From the NCBI GenBank assembly GCA_902777335.1, contig CACYTF010000010.1, positions 1 to 58,534 of the forward strand: 58,534 bases of DNA, read 5' to 3'. Shown one piece after another: positions 33,952 through 43,260 of this stretch; position 1 is the first letter of the stretch, and each line of letters opens with the position of its first letter. A program made the translations under genes and the position numbers. This DNA comes from an uncultured Eubacteriales bacterium. GTDB lineage: Bacteria > Bacillota > Clostridia > Christensenellales > Aristaeellaceae. The notes beneath the pieces are model-generated. The model searched no databases and was not told where the DNA came from. It worked only from the letters and a program-made list of their open reading frames with translations.

Positions 33952-35622
33952 CTATCTGCCCAGCCGGTCGCTCCTCTGGGCGATCTTGACCAGCGAGAAG
34001 AACTCCTCGCGGTACTCGTCGCTCAGCGGGGCCTGCTTCAGAAGCTCGACGACCGATTCGAGGGTCGCGTCGCCCTTGTACTCGCTGTCGTTGAGCACCA
34101 TGCCGAACTCGGCGACGGCGGCGGCGAACAGGAAGTCGCCGGAGGGCGCGTCGGTGACGCAGGAATCGTCCACCACGTTGGTCTGCAGCTTGCTCTCGTC
34201 GCCGCCGGGCTTCTTGTAGCGGGTGCTGAGCGTCAGCCACTCGCCGCCCTCGGCCGCGTCGGTGAGCGTGCTCTGCTGGTACTTCAGGCCGCCCTCGGCG
34301 TCGGCGCTGCCGGCGGGCACCAGCTCGTACAGCACGGTCACGCAGGCGCCCGCGCCCACCTCGCCGGCGTCCTTGGTGTCGTCCTCGAAGTCCTGGTTCT
34401 CCAGGGCGCGGTTCTCATAGCCCAGCTGCCGCCAGGCGGACACCTTGGCCGGGTTGAACTCGATCTGGAACTTCACGTCGTCGGCCACGGCGTACAGGGT
34501 CTGGGTCAGCTCCTCGCACAGCACCTTGCGGGCCTCCAGAATGGAGTCGATGTAGTAGTAGTTGCCGTTGCCGTCGTCGGCGAGGGTCTCCATCTTGGTG
34601 TCCTTGTAGTTGCCGTCGCCGAAGCCCAGCACCGACAGGTAGATGCCGGTCTGCTTCTTCTCGGAGACGAAGTCGTGCAGGTCGCTCTCGCTGGTCATGC
34701 CCACGTTCAGGTCGCCGTCGGAGCACATGATCACGCGGTTGTTTCCCTTGGGCCGCAGGTAGCGCTGGGCCACCTCGTAGGCCTGCGCCAGGCCGCGCTC
34801 GCCGTAGGTGGAGCCGCCGGCGTCCAGGCTGTCGATGGCGGTGATCAGCTTCGCCTTGTCATTGACCGGGTTCGCGCCCTCGATGATGATCCGCTCGCCG
34901 CTGGCGTAGGTGACGATGGACACGGTGTCCTTCTCCGTCAGCTGGTCCAGCAGCATGATCATCGCCTTCTGGGCCAGGGGCAGCTTGTCGCTGGAGCTCA
35001 TGGAGCCGGACACGTCCATCAGGAACACTAAGTTCGAGCCGTCCTGGCTCACTTCCTCGGCGTTGGCGGCGCGCACGCCCAGGGCCAGCAGCATGTTCTG
35101 CGGGTTCCAGGGGCAGGGGGCGATCTGGGCCGTCACGCCGAACTTGTCGCTGCCGGCGGGGGCGGCGTAGTCGTAGCGGAAGTAGTTCAGCATCTCCTCC
35201 ACGCGCACCGCGCCGCCGGGGATGTCGGCCGTGGTGTAGCCGTCGTTCAGCATGCGCCGCAGGTTGCAGTAGGAGGCGGTGTCCACGTCGGCGGAGAAGG
35301 TGCTCAGCGGGTCGGTGGCCACCTTGCGGAAGCCGTTCTCCTTCACGGCGGCGTACTCCTCGGTGTTGAAGTCGTCCACGTAGCCGTTGTAGGCCATGCT
35401 CGGGGCCATCGCGTACAGCGCGCCTCCCGCCATGCCCTCATAGGCCCGGTCCTCGTCGGCCTCCCCGTCGCACGCCTCCACCTCAACCATCGGGTATTCC
35501 ACGGGGGCCTCGGTCGGAGCCTCGGTGGTCTTCGTCATGCCCAACAGCAGCATCGGCAGCGCGCAGCCCGTCAGCATCGTCGCCACGAGTATGAGCGCAA
35601 CAATCATTGCAATTCGCTTCAT
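33952..35622 (-). CDS. vWA-domain lipoprotein (YfbK-like)
   Basis: A 556-residue lipoprotein. The signal ends in the lipobox MLTGC with the lipidated cysteine at position 20. A Thr/Glu-rich linker follows, then a von Willebrand N-terminal domain (about 75-185, FSADVDTASYCNLRRML), the vWA fold with the metal-site motif DVSGSMSSS near 204 and DAGGSTYG near 275, and a C-terminal DUF3520-type region. This order matches YfbK-like proteins of unknown function. GGGAGGG lies before the ATG. The intact DxSxS site suggests metal-dependent binding of a partner at the outer face of the membrane. Confidence 0.88.
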   Translation of the reverse strand: MKRIAMIVALILVATMLTGCALPMLLLGMTKTTEAPTEAPVEYPMVEVEACDGEADEDRAYEGMAGGALYAMAPSMAYNGYVDDFNTEEYAAVKENGFRKVATDPLSTFSADVDTASYCNLRRMLNDGYTTADIPGGAVRVEEMLNYFRYDYAAPAGSDKFGVTAQIAPCPWNPQNMLLALGVRAANAEEVSQDGSNLVFLMDVSGSMSSSDKLPLAQKAMIMLLDQLTEKDTVSIVTYASGERIIIEGANPVNDKAKLITAIDSLDAGGSTYGERGLAQAYEVAQRYLRPKGNNRVIMCSDGDLNVGMTSESDLHDFVSEKKQTGIYLSVLGFGDGNYKDTKMETLADDGNGNYYYIDSILEARKVLCEELTQTLYAVADDVKFQIEFNPAKVSAWRQLGYENRALENQDFEDDTKDAGEVGAGACVTVLYELVPAGSADAEGGLKYQQSTLTDAAEGGEWLTLSTRYKKPGGDESKLQTNVVDDSCVTDAPSGDFLFAAAVAEFGMVLNDSEYKGDATLESVVELLKQAPLSDEYREEFFSLVKIAQRSDRLGR

Positions 35623-35756
35623 GGTTCTTCCCTCCCGTTTGTTTTGTTGTCGAAGCTTGGACGCGCGAGGGCGGCAAAGAGTTCCAGAGAATAATCCATA
35701 ATTTACAAGACTGTGCTATGATGCGTACAACAAACGACGGCAGGAGGCATGGGCCC

Positions 35757-36926
35757 ATGGCGACGGTTACGCTGCGCAAGACCCGGGAGACGCGGGTGCG
35801 GGGAGGACACCCCTGGATCTACGCGTCGGAGATCGAAAAGGTGGACGGCGCCTTTGAAAACGGCGACATCGTGGACGTGACGGATTTTCGGGGCAAGTTC
35901 ATCGGCAGGGGCTTCTACAACCCCGCCAGCCAGATCTCGCTGCGCATACTGACGCGCAACGACGAGGCGTGCGACCGGGCGTTCTTTGAAAGGCGCGTGC
36001 GCGACGCCTGGGAATACAGAAAGAAGCTCTGCGACCCGATGAGCTGCCGGCTGATCTACTCCGAGTCGGACTTTCTGCCCGGCTTGGTGGTGGACAAATT
36101 CGCCGATGTGCTGGTGCTGCAATCGCTGTCGCTGGGCATCGAGCGCGTCAAGGACATGCTGTGCGACATACTGATGGACATCGTCAAGCCTTCCGGCATC
36201 TACGAGCGCAGCGACGTGCCGGTGCGCCGCCTGGAGGGTCTGGAGCAGACCACGGGGCTGCTTCGGGGCGAAGTGCCGGACGTGGTGGAAATGCGGGAAA
36301 ACGGCATACGCTTTTTGGTGGACGTGAAGCACGGCCAGAAGACCGGGTTCTTCCTGGACCAGAAGCAGAACCGCGCCGCCATCGCCCCGCTGTGTAAGGG
36401 GGCCCGGGTGCTGGACTGCTTCTGCCACAACGGCAGCTTCTCGCTGCACGCGGCGAAGTACGGCGCTTCGGACGTGCTGGGCGTGGACATCTCCGAGGAG
36501 GCCCTGGAGGTCGCCCGCGAGAACGCGCGGCTCAACGGCTTTGAGAACGTGCGCTTCGAGGCCCACAACTGCTTCGATCTGCTTCGGGAGCTGACCGACG
36601 CGGGGGAGCTGTACGACCTGGTGATCCTGGACCCGCCCGCCTTTACAAAGAACAAGGCCGCCGTGCAGAGCGCCCTGAGGGGGTACAAGGAGATCAACCT
36701 GCGGGGCCTGAAGCTGACGCGGCCCGGCGGCTTCCTGGTGACCTGCTCCTGCAGCCAGCACGTGCTGCCGGAGATGTTCCAGGACATCATCAACCAGGCG
36801 GCCCGCGACGCGAAGAAGCGGATCCGCCTGGTGGAATACAGGACCCAGGGCTACGATCACCCGATACTGCCCCAGTCGGTGGAGACCAAATACCTGAAGG
36901 CGATGATACTGCAGGTGCTGGAGTGA
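35757..36926 (+). CDS. rlmI: class I SAM-dependent rRNA methyltransferase (RlmI-like)
   Basis: A 389-residue enzyme predicted to methylate a cytosine C5 of 23S rRNA. It has an N-terminal PUA domain (about 1-75, with GGHPWIYASEI), then a Rossmann methyltransferase core: motif I VLDCFCHNGSFSLHA near 218, GVDISEEALEVAREN near 243, the catalytic DPPAFTK near 291 and SCSQHV near 330 holding the catalytic cysteine. ATG 35757 is chosen because AGGAGG ends 9 nt before it. The gene ends 4 bp from the converging his operon. Confidence 0.88.
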   Translation: MATVTLRKTRETRVRGGHPWIYASEIEKVDGAFENGDIVDVTDFRGKFIGRGFYNPASQISLRILTRNDEACDRAFFERRVRDAWEYRKKLCDPMSCRLIYSESDFLPGLVVDKFADVLVLQSLSLGIERVKDMLCDILMDIVKPSGIYERSDVPVRRLEGLEQTTGLLRGEVPDVVEMRENGIRFLVDVKHGQKTGFFLDQKQNRAAIAPLCKGARVLDCFCHNGSFSLHAAKYGASDVLGVDISEEALEVARENARLNGFENVRFEAHNCFDLLRELTDAGELYDLVILDPPAFTKNKAAVQSALRGYKEINLRGLKLTRPGGFLVTCSCSQHVLPEMFQDIINQAARDAKKRIRLVEYRTQGYDHPILPQSVETKYLKAMILQVLE

Positions 36927-36930
36927 GCGG

Positions 36931-37593
36931 CTACTGCTCGCCGCCCATCTTCTCCTGCTTCACCTTGTGGTCGATCACGTGGCGGCGGGCCAGCTCGTTG
37001 TGAATATCCTCCAGGCGGATGCCCATCTGGATCATCAGCACCATCACGTGGTAGGTGAGGTCGGCGATCTCATAGACGGTCTCGGCCCTGTCGCCGGCCT
37101 TGCCGGCGATGATGACCTCGGTGGATTCCTCGCCGACCTTCTTCAATATCTTGTCGATGCCCTTTTCAAAAAGGTAGGTGGTGTAGCTGCCTTCCTTTTT
37201 TTCCGTCTTGCGGCCCTCGATCAGCTTCATGAGGCCCTCCAGCGTGAAGGCGTGGTTTTCCTCGCTCTCAAACAGCGTGTTCGTGAAGCAGGAATCCGTG
37301 CCCAGGTGGCAGGCGGGGCCGTCCTTGTTCACCAGCACCACCAGCGCGTCCCGGTCGCAGTCGGCGGTGACGGACACGATGTGCTGGTAGTTGCCGCTGG
37401 TCTCGCCCTTCAGCCAAAGCTGCTGCCGGGAGCGGCTGAAGAAGCACGTCAGCTCCTTCTCCAGGGAGATCTGAAGGCTCTCCCGGTTCATGTAGGCCAG
37501 GGTCAGCACGTCCTTCGTGGTCGCGTCCACCACGATGGCGGGAATCAGGCCCTTCTCGTCAAACTTCAGGGTGTCGATGTCAAAATTGATCAT
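36931..37593 (-). CDS. hisIE: bifunctional phosphoribosyl-AMP cyclohydrolase/phosphoribosyl-ATP pyrophosphatase
   Basis: A 220-residue fusion for histidine steps 2 and 3. The HisI half (about 1-110) shows TLAYMNRESL, SRSRQQLWLKGETSGN and the metal site VTADCDRDALVVLV. The HisE half (about 115-205) shows KKVGEESTEVIIAGK and the helical TYHVMVLMIQMGI. The start is ATG 37593, 2 nt after hisF ends, with GTGAGG about 8 nt upstream inside hisF. It is the last gene of the operon. Confidence 0.94.
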   Translation of the reverse strand: MINFDIDTLKFDEKGLIPAIVVDATTKDVLTLAYMNRESLQISLEKELTCFFSRSRQQLWLKGETSGNYQHIVSVTADCDRDALVVLVNKDGPACHLGTDSCFTNTLFESEENHAFTLEGLMKLIEGRKTEKKEGSYTTYLFEKGIDKILKKVGEESTEVIIAGKAGDRAETVYEIADLTYHVMVLMIQMGIRLEDIHNELARRHVIDHKVKQEKMGGEQ

Positions 37594-37595
37594 AT

Positions 37596-38354
37596 TCAAA
37601 GCCTCACTGTGATGTCGTTGTCGCGCAATGTCCGCTTCAAATCCGAAATCTGGACCTCGCCGAAGTGGAAGATCGAGGCGGCCAGCCCCGCGTCCACCTT
37701 CGGTAGCGCCTTGAACAGCGTCACGAAGTCCTGTATGCAGCCCGCGCCGCCGCTGGCGATCACCGGCACGTTCACGGCCCGGCACACCGCGTCCAGCATT
37801 TCCAGGTCGAAGCCGCCCTTCACGCCGTCGGTGTCGATGCTGTTGAGCACCACTTCGCCCGCGCCGTTCTCCACGCACCGGGCGATCCAGCTTACGGCCT
37901 CCATGCCCGTGTCCTCGCGGCCGCCCTTGGCGAACACGCGAAACTCGCCGTCCACCCGCTTCACGTCCGCCGAGATCACCACGCACTGGCTGCCGTAGCG
38001 CTGAGCCGCGGCGGGGATCAGGTCCGGGTCGCGGATGGCCCCGGAGTTCACGGACACCTTGTCGGCCCCGCACTTCAAGACCCGGTCGAAGTCCGAAACC
38101 GTGTTGATGCCGCCGCCCACGGTCAGCGGTATGAACACCCGCTCGGCCACCTGGCGCAGTATGTCCGTAAACAGCGCCCGGCCCTCGGCGGAGGCGGTGA
38201 TGTCGTAGAACACCAGCTCGTCCGCGCCGCAGCGGCTGTAGTACTCGGCCAGCTTCACGGGGCTTGACACGTCCGCCAGGCCCAGGAAGTTCACGCCCTT
38301 GACCACGCGGCCGTCCTTCACGTCCAGGCAGGGGATGATGCGCTTGGTGATCAT
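37596..38354 (-). CDS. hisF: imidazole glycerol phosphate synthase, cyclase subunit
   Basis: A 252-residue TIM barrel that joins HisH to make imidazole glycerol phosphate and AICAR. The catalytic aspartates lie in CLDVKDGRVVKG (residue 11) and ISADVKR (near 130). VGGGINTVSDFDRVLKCGADKVSVN and NSIDTDGVKGGFD are family segments. Its first 4 nt overlap the end of hisA. Confidence 0.96.
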   Translation of the reverse strand: MITKRIIPCLDVKDGRVVKGVNFLGLADVSSPVKLAEYYSRCGADELVFYDITASAEGRALFTDILRQVAERVFIPLTVGGGINTVSDFDRVLKCGADKVSVNSGAIRDPDLIPAAAQRYGSQCVVISADVKRVDGEFRVFAKGGREDTGMEAVSWIARCVENGAGEVVLNSIDTDGVKGGFDLEMLDAVCRAVNVPVIASGGAGCIQDFVTLFKALPKVDAGLAASIFHFGEVQISDLKRTLRDNDITVRL

Positions 38355-39067
38355 GCCTTCGCCTCCTCGATGGCGCGCGCCAGGTCGATGTCGCCGGTGT
38401 AGACGGCCTTGCCGATGATCGCGCCGTACAGGCCCAGCGCGCGAAGGGCCCGCACGTCCTCCATCGAAGACACGCCGCCGGAGGCCACGATGTCCATCCG
38501 GTACTTGCGCTGAAGGTCCGCGTACAGCGCCCGGTTCGCGCCCTGCATGGCCCCGTCCCGGGAGATGTCGGTGCAGATCAGCGTCTGAACGCCCAACTGC
38601 TGGTACTTCTCGCAGAAGGCGTCCAGCGTGACGCCTGTAAGCTCCAGCCAGCCGCGCACGGCCACCTCGCCGTCCTTCACGTCGGCCCCCAGGGCGATGG
38701 CAGGGCCGAAGCGCTCCACGGCCTCGCGGACAAAGGCCTCGTCGGAAACGGCCGCCGTGCCCAGGATCACCCGCTTCACGCCGGCGTCCAGGTAGCGCTG
38801 AACCACGTCCATGTCGCGGATGCCGCCGCCGATCTCAACGAACAGGCCGGTGTTCTGCGCCACGCGGCGCACGGTTTCATAGTTCGGCGTGCCGCCGTCC
38901 CGCGCGCCCTCCAGGTCCACCATGTGCAGATGCTTCGCCCCGGCGGCCTCAAAGGTTTGGGCGACGTGCAGCGGGTCGTCGTCGTAGACGGTCATCTGGG
39001 CGTAGTCGCCCTTGTACAGCCGGACGGCCTTGCCGCCCACCAGGTCTATGGCCGGAAAGATGATCAT
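38351..39067 (-). CDS. hisA: ProFAR isomerase
   Basis: A 238-residue TIM barrel that isomerises the phosphoribosylformimino intermediate (step 4). The catalytic aspartates are in FPAIDLVGGKAVRL (residue 8) and CTDISRDGAMQG near 128. It shares ancestry with HisF next to it. The start ATG 39067 overlaps the stop of hisH by 4 nt; longer upstream frames run antisense-like through hisH and were rejected. Confidence 0.95.
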   Translation of the reverse strand: MIIFPAIDLVGGKAVRLYKGDYAQMTVYDDDPLHVAQTFEAAGAKHLHMVDLEGARDGGTPNYETVRRVAQNTGLFVEIGGGIRDMDVVQRYLDAGVKRVILGTAAVSDEAFVREAVERFGPAIALGADVKDGEVAVRGWLELTGVTLDAFCEKYQQLGVQTLICTDISRDGAMQGANRALYADLQRKYRMDIVASGGVSSMEDVRALRALGLYGAIIGKAVYTGDIDLARAIEEAKA

Positions 39068-39687
39068 GTGGCAGCACCGTCCCATTCGCAGAATGCCTTC
39101 AATATGCCCAGCCCCACGTCGCCGCTCTTCTCCGGGTGGAACTGACAGCCGCACACGTTGCCCTTCGCCACCGCGGCGGTCAGCGGCGCGCCGTACTCGG
39201 CGGTGGCGATCACGGAGGCGTCGCACCGCGCGCCGGAGTAGGAGTGCACGAAGTACACGCAATCCCCGGCCTTCACGCTTTTGAAGATGGGGTGGGGCCG
39301 CGCGATGTCCAGCCGGTTCCAGCCGATGTGGGGAATCTTCAGGTTCGCCGGTATGACCTCGGCGATGGGCCGCACCTCGCCGGGAATCAGCCCCAGCCCG
39401 GCGTGGGTGCCGAACTCATAGGACACATCCAGCAGCAGCTGCATGCCCAGGCATATGCCCATCACCGGCGTGCCGGCGGCGGCCATGGCCTTCACCACGG
39501 CGTCCAGGCCGTTTTCCCGCAGCTTGTCCGCCGCGTCGCCGAAGGCCCCGACGCCGGGCAGCACCACGTGGTCCGCCCGCCGGATGGTTTCGGCGTCGCC
39601 GGTGACCTCCACGTCAGCGCCCACGGCCATCAGGCTGTGGGACAGCGAGAACAGGTTGCCCACGCCGTAATCGATGATCGCAATCAT
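39064..39687 (-). CDS. hisH: imidazole glycerol phosphate synthase, glutaminase subunit
   Basis: A 207-residue class I glutamine amidotransferase that feeds ammonia to HisF. The catalytic cysteine is in GICLGMQLLL near 79, and the histidine and glutamate are in CGCQFHPEKSGD near 187. IDYGVGNLFSL at the N-terminus is diagnostic. AAAGGAG lies 4-5 nt before the ATG, inside the end of hisB. Confidence 0.95.
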   Translation of the reverse strand: MIAIIDYGVGNLFSLSHSLMAVGADVEVTGDAETIRRADHVVLPGVGAFGDAADKLRENGLDAVVKAMAAAGTPVMGICLGMQLLLDVSYEFGTHAGLGLIPGEVRPIAEVIPANLKIPHIGWNRLDIARPHPIFKSVKAGDCVYFVHSYSGARCDASVIATAEYGAPLTAAVAKGNVCGCQFHPEKSGDVGLGILKAFCEWDGAAT

Positions 39688-40271
39688 AGTACTCCTTTGG
39701 TGGACGGTATCGCGCCGTTCAGGGTCGGGTCGACGGCGCAGGCCGCCCGCAGGCTGCGGGCCGCGGACTTGAACGCGCCTTCGGCGATGTGGTGGCTGTT
39801 TTCGCCCGCCAGCTTTTTGATGTGCAGCGTGACGTTGGCCTTGCGGACAAAGCCCAGCCAGAACTCCTGGATCAGCTCCGAATCGAAGGCGCCGATCTTC
39901 TGGGAAGGGATGCCCAGGTCGAAGCACAGCGTGGCCCGGCCCGACACGTCCACCGCGGTCAGTATCAGCGCCTCGTCCATCGGCAGTATCGCGCTGCCGT
40001 AGCGGCAGATGCCGCCCATGTCCGAAAGCGCCTCGGCAAACGCCATGCCCAGGCAGATGCCGATGTCCTCCACGGTGTGGTGGTCGTCCACGTCCATGTC
40101 GCCCACGCACTTCACGGTCAGGTCGAAGCGCCCGTGGCGGGCGAACAGCGTGAGCATGTGGTTGAGAAAGCCGCAGCCGGTGTCCACCTCGGCGATGCCG
40201 GTGCCGTCCAGGTTCAGCGTCAGGCGGATGTCCGTCTCCGCCGTGCGGCGGGTGATCTCGGATGTACGCAT
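39684..40271 (-). CDS. hisB: imidazoleglycerol-phosphate dehydratase
   Basis: A 195-residue manganese enzyme (step 6). The two metal-binding repeats are DDHHTVEDIGI near 65 and ENSHHIAEGAFK near 162, and GCGFLNHMLTLFARHGRFDL is typical. It is the monofunctional form, without the phosphatase domain found in enteric HisB, so histidinol-phosphatase must be encoded elsewhere. Confidence 0.95.
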   Translation of the reverse strand: MRTSEITRRTAETDIRLTLNLDGTGIAEVDTGCGFLNHMLTLFARHGRFDLTVKCVGDMDVDDHHTVEDIGICLGMAFAEALSDMGGICRYGSAILPMDEALILTAVDVSGRATLCFDLGIPSQKIGAFDSELIQEFWLGFVRKANVTLHIKKLAGENSHHIAEGAFKSAARSLRAACAVDPTLNGAIPSTKGVL

Positions 40272-40274
40272 GGT

Positions 40275-41342
40275 TCAGCCCTCCAGTATTGATTGGATGG
40301 CCCCGAACAGGGCCTCCATCTGCTCGGGTGTGCCAACGGTGATGCGCAAAAAGTCGGAGATGCGCGGCGCGTCGAAGTGGCGCACCAGCACGCCCCGCGC
40401 CTTCAATTCGCGGTACAGCATGCCGCCGTCCACGCCCTTCTTGCGGGCGAACAGGAAGTTCGCGCTGCTGGGCAGCACCTCAAAGCCCATGTCCTTCAGG
40501 CGCGCGGCGGAGGCCTTACGGGTCTCGACGATCCGGCGGCAGTTCTCCATGTTGTAGCCGTCGCTCTCCAACGCGGCGATGCCGGCCGCCAGCGTCACGC
40601 GGTTCACGTTGTAGGGGTTGGTGCTGTACTTGATGCGCTCCAGGTCGGCGATGAGCCCCTCGGACGCGATGGCAAAGCCCAGCCGCGCCCCTGCCATGCT
40701 GCGGGACTTGGAGAAGGTCTGCACCACCAGCAGGTTGTCGTACTTCCCGGTGAGGGACACGCACGACTCCGCGCCGAAATCCACGTAGGCCTCGTCGATC
40801 AGCACCACGTGATTCGGGTTCGAGGCCACGATGGCCTCGACCTGCGCCCGCGACAGCGCCATGCCGGTGGGCGCGTTGGGGTTGGCGATGGCGATGAAGC
40901 CGTCCAGGTTCATGTAGTCCGCCGGGTCGATGGAGAAGTCCTCCCGCAGCGGGATCTGCCGGTACTCAGCGCCTGTGAAATCCGCGTACACCCGGTAGAA
41001 GCCGTAGCTGATGTCCGGGAAGTACGCCTTCGCGCCGCCCCCGGCAAAGGCCATGAACGCGAAGTACAGTATGTCGTCCGAGCCGTTGGACACGTACACG
41101 TTCTCCCGGGACACGCCGTAGCGGGCGGCCAGCGCGTCCCGCAGGTCGGCGCAGACCGGGTCCGAATACAGCTCCAGCCGCCCGGCCTCCCTGGCCGCCG
41201 CCTCCACGACGCCCGGGGCCGGGGGATAGGGGTTCTCGTTGGTGTTCAGCTTGACGTAGCGCATGTCCCGCGGCTGCTCGCCGGGCGTGTAGACCTGGAG
41301 GGACTGGTACTTTGAGGATAGATAGCGGCTCAACAAAATCAC
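40275..41342 (-). CDS. hisC: histidinol-phosphate aminotransferase
   Basis: A 355-residue fold-type I PLP enzyme (step 7). KLNTNENPYPPAPGV near 31, SNGSDDILYFAF near 85, NPNAPTG near 150, DEAYVDFG near 180 and the PLP lysine in TFSKSRSMAGARLG near 208 identify it. It begins with a 4-nt overlap with hisD and ends 3 nt before hisB. Confidence 0.94.
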   Translation of the reverse strand: MILLSRYLSSKYQSLQVYTPGEQPRDMRYVKLNTNENPYPPAPGVVEAAAREAGRLELYSDPVCADLRDALAARYGVSRENVYVSNGSDDILYFAFMAFAGGGAKAYFPDISYGFYRVYADFTGAEYRQIPLREDFSIDPADYMNLDGFIAIANPNAPTGMALSRAQVEAIVASNPNHVVLIDEAYVDFGAESCVSLTGKYDNLLVVQTFSKSRSMAGARLGFAIASEGLIADLERIKYSTNPYNVNRVTLAAGIAALESDGYNMENCRRIVETRKASAARLKDMGFEVLPSSANFLFARKKGVDGGMLYRELKARGVLVRHFDAPRISDFLRITVGTPEQMEALFGAIQSILEG

Positions 41343-42622
41343 CCCTTATGATCTTCAAACCTTATCAGCGCGCTTCTCGCGTGTCCCTCCAGCCCTTCCT
41401 TGCGGGCGAAGGCGGCGACCTGGCCGGCGACGGCGCGCAGGGCGCTGGCGGTGAAGTAGGTGTACTGGCTCTTCTTGACGAAGTCGTCCACCGACAGCGG
41501 GCTGTAGAAGCGGGCGGTGCCGCCGGTGGGCAGCGTGTGGTTCGGCCCGGCCAGGTAGTCGCCCAGCGCCTCCGGGCAGTTGCGGCCCATGAAGATCGAA
41601 CCGGCGTGCCGGACGCGGTCCAGGTAGTCGAAGGGGTTGTCCAGGCACATCTCCAGGTGCTCCGGCGCGATGGCGTTGGAGATCTCGATGGCGCGGTCGA
41701 TGCTGTCCGCCACGATGATCTTGCCGTTCACGTCGATGGACGCCGAGGCGATCTCAAACCGGGGCAGCGCGCGCACCTGGCGCTCGATCTCATCTCGCAC
41801 GGCCTCGGCCAGCGCCATGCTGTCGGTGACCAGCACCGCGCTGGCCATCTTGTCGTGCTCGGCCTGGGAGAGCATATCCGCGGCCACCTGCTCAGGATCG
41901 CTCTTGCCGTCGGCGACCACCAGGATCTCGCTGGGTCCTGCGATCATGTCGATGCCGACCCGGCCGAACACCTGCTTCTTGGCCTCGGCCACAAAAGCGT
42001 TGCCGGGGCCCACGATCTTGTCCACGCAGGGCACGGTTTCGGTGCCCCAGGCCAGCGCGGCCACGGCCTGCGCGCCGCCCACCTTGAATATGCGGCTGAC
42101 GCCCGCCACCTTCGCCGCCGCCAGTATCGCGGGATTGACGCTGCCGTCCTTCGCCGGGGGCGTGGTGATCACGACCTCCGGGCACCCGGCGATCACCGCC
42201 GGTATGGCGTCCATCAGCACGGTGGAGGGATAGGCCGCGGTGCCGCCGGGCACGTACAGGCCCACCCGGTCCAGCGGGGTGATCTTCTGACCCATCACCA
42301 CGCCGTCCTTCTCGGCCATGATGAAGCTGGTGCGCACCTGCTTTTCGTGGAAGGCGCGTATGTTCTGCGCGGCGGTGTGAAGCACCGACATGAATTCCTC
42401 GCCGACGGCCTCGACGGCCCGGTCGATCTCGCCGGCGGTGACCTCCAGCGCGTCCAGGCGCACGCCGTCGAACTTCGCGCAGTAGTCGAAAAGCGCCGCG
42501 TCGCCCCGCGCCTTCACGTCTTCGATGATGCCGGAGACGATGCCGGCCACGTCCACCTGGGGAACGGAGCGGGCGAATATATCTTCATTGGCGACCTCGC
42601 CGTACTTCATGATCCTGATCAT
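41339..42622 (-). CDS. hisD: histidinol dehydrogenase
   Basis: A 427-residue zinc and NAD enzyme for the last two steps. The start MIRIMKYGE at 42622 has AAGGAGG 9 nt upstream; a GTG at 42631 abuts that site. VGLYVPGGTAAYPSTVLM, DKIVGPGNAFV, IAGPSEILV, the zinc and catalytic residues around LSQAEHDK, and GPNHTLPTGG are all present. Confidence 0.96.
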   Translation of the reverse strand: MIRIMKYGEVANEDIFARSVPQVDVAGIVSGIIEDVKARGDAALFDYCAKFDGVRLDALEVTAGEIDRAVEAVGEEFMSVLHTAAQNIRAFHEKQVRTSFIMAEKDGVVMGQKITPLDRVGLYVPGGTAAYPSTVLMDAIPAVIAGCPEVVITTPPAKDGSVNPAILAAAKVAGVSRIFKVGGAQAVAALAWGTETVPCVDKIVGPGNAFVAEAKKQVFGRVGIDMIAGPSEILVVADGKSDPEQVAADMLSQAEHDKMASAVLVTDSMALAEAVRDEIERQVRALPRFEIASASIDVNGKIIVADSIDRAIEISNAIAPEHLEMCLDNPFDYLDRVRHAGSIFMGRNCPEALGDYLAGPNHTLPTGGTARFYSPLSVDDFVKKSQYTYFTASALRAVAGQVAAFARKEGLEGHARSALIRFEDHKG

Positions 42623-42636
42623 GGGGTTCACCCTCC

Positions 42637-43260
42637 TTATGCTTTGACCTGCCGCTTCAGCCCGCGGGCCACGGCCTCGATCTCGTCGGCGTGAAACTTG
42701 TAGCTGGCCTTGTTGGCGATCAGCCGCGCGCTGATGGGAACGATGGTCTCCATGGGGACCAGGTCGTTCTCCAGCAGCGTCTTGCCCGTCTCGACGATGT
42801 CCACGATCACGTCCGACAGGCCCAGGATCGGCGCCAGCTCGATGCTGCCGTTCAGGTGGATGATGTCGATGTCCCGGCCCAGCCCGGCGTAGTAGCGGCG
42901 GGCGATGTTCGCGAATTTCGTGGCCACCCGCAGCGTGCGCTCCGGGTTGTCCCGAAAGTCCCGCTTCGCGGCCACGGCCATCCGGCAGACGCCCACGTTC
43001 AGGTCCAACAGCTCGTAGACCTCCGGCGCGTACTCCAGCAGTATGTCCTTGCCGGCCACGCCGATGTCCGCCGCGCCGCGCTCCACGTAGATGGCCACGT
43101 CCGAGGGCTTCACCCAGAAGTAGCGCACCCCGGCGGCCTCGTTTTCAAAGATCAGCTTGCGGTTGGGCTCCAGTATCGAGGGGCACTCAAAGCCCGCGGC
43201 GGCGAACATGGCGTACACCTTTTCGCCCAGGCGCCCCTTGGGCAGCGCGATGTTAAGCAT
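42637..43260 (-). CDS. hisG: ATP phosphoribosyltransferase, short form
   Basis: A 207-residue catalytic subunit for the first step. IALPKGRLG at the N-terminus and the DVIVDIVETGKTLLENDL segment near 160 identify it. It lacks the C-terminal histidine-binding domain of long HisG, so it depends on HisZ, encoded just before it with an 8-nt overlap. Feedback control by histidine should act through that complex. Confidence 0.95.
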   Translation of the reverse strand: MLNIALPKGRLGEKVYAMFAAAGFECPSILEPNRKLIFENEAAGVRYFWVKPSDVAIYVERGAADIGVAGKDILLEYAPEVYELLDLNVGVCRMAVAAKRDFRDNPERTLRVATKFANIARRYYAGLGRDIDIIHLNGSIELAPILGLSDVIVDIVETGKTLLENDLVPMETIVPISARLIANKASYKFHADEIEAVARGLKRQVKA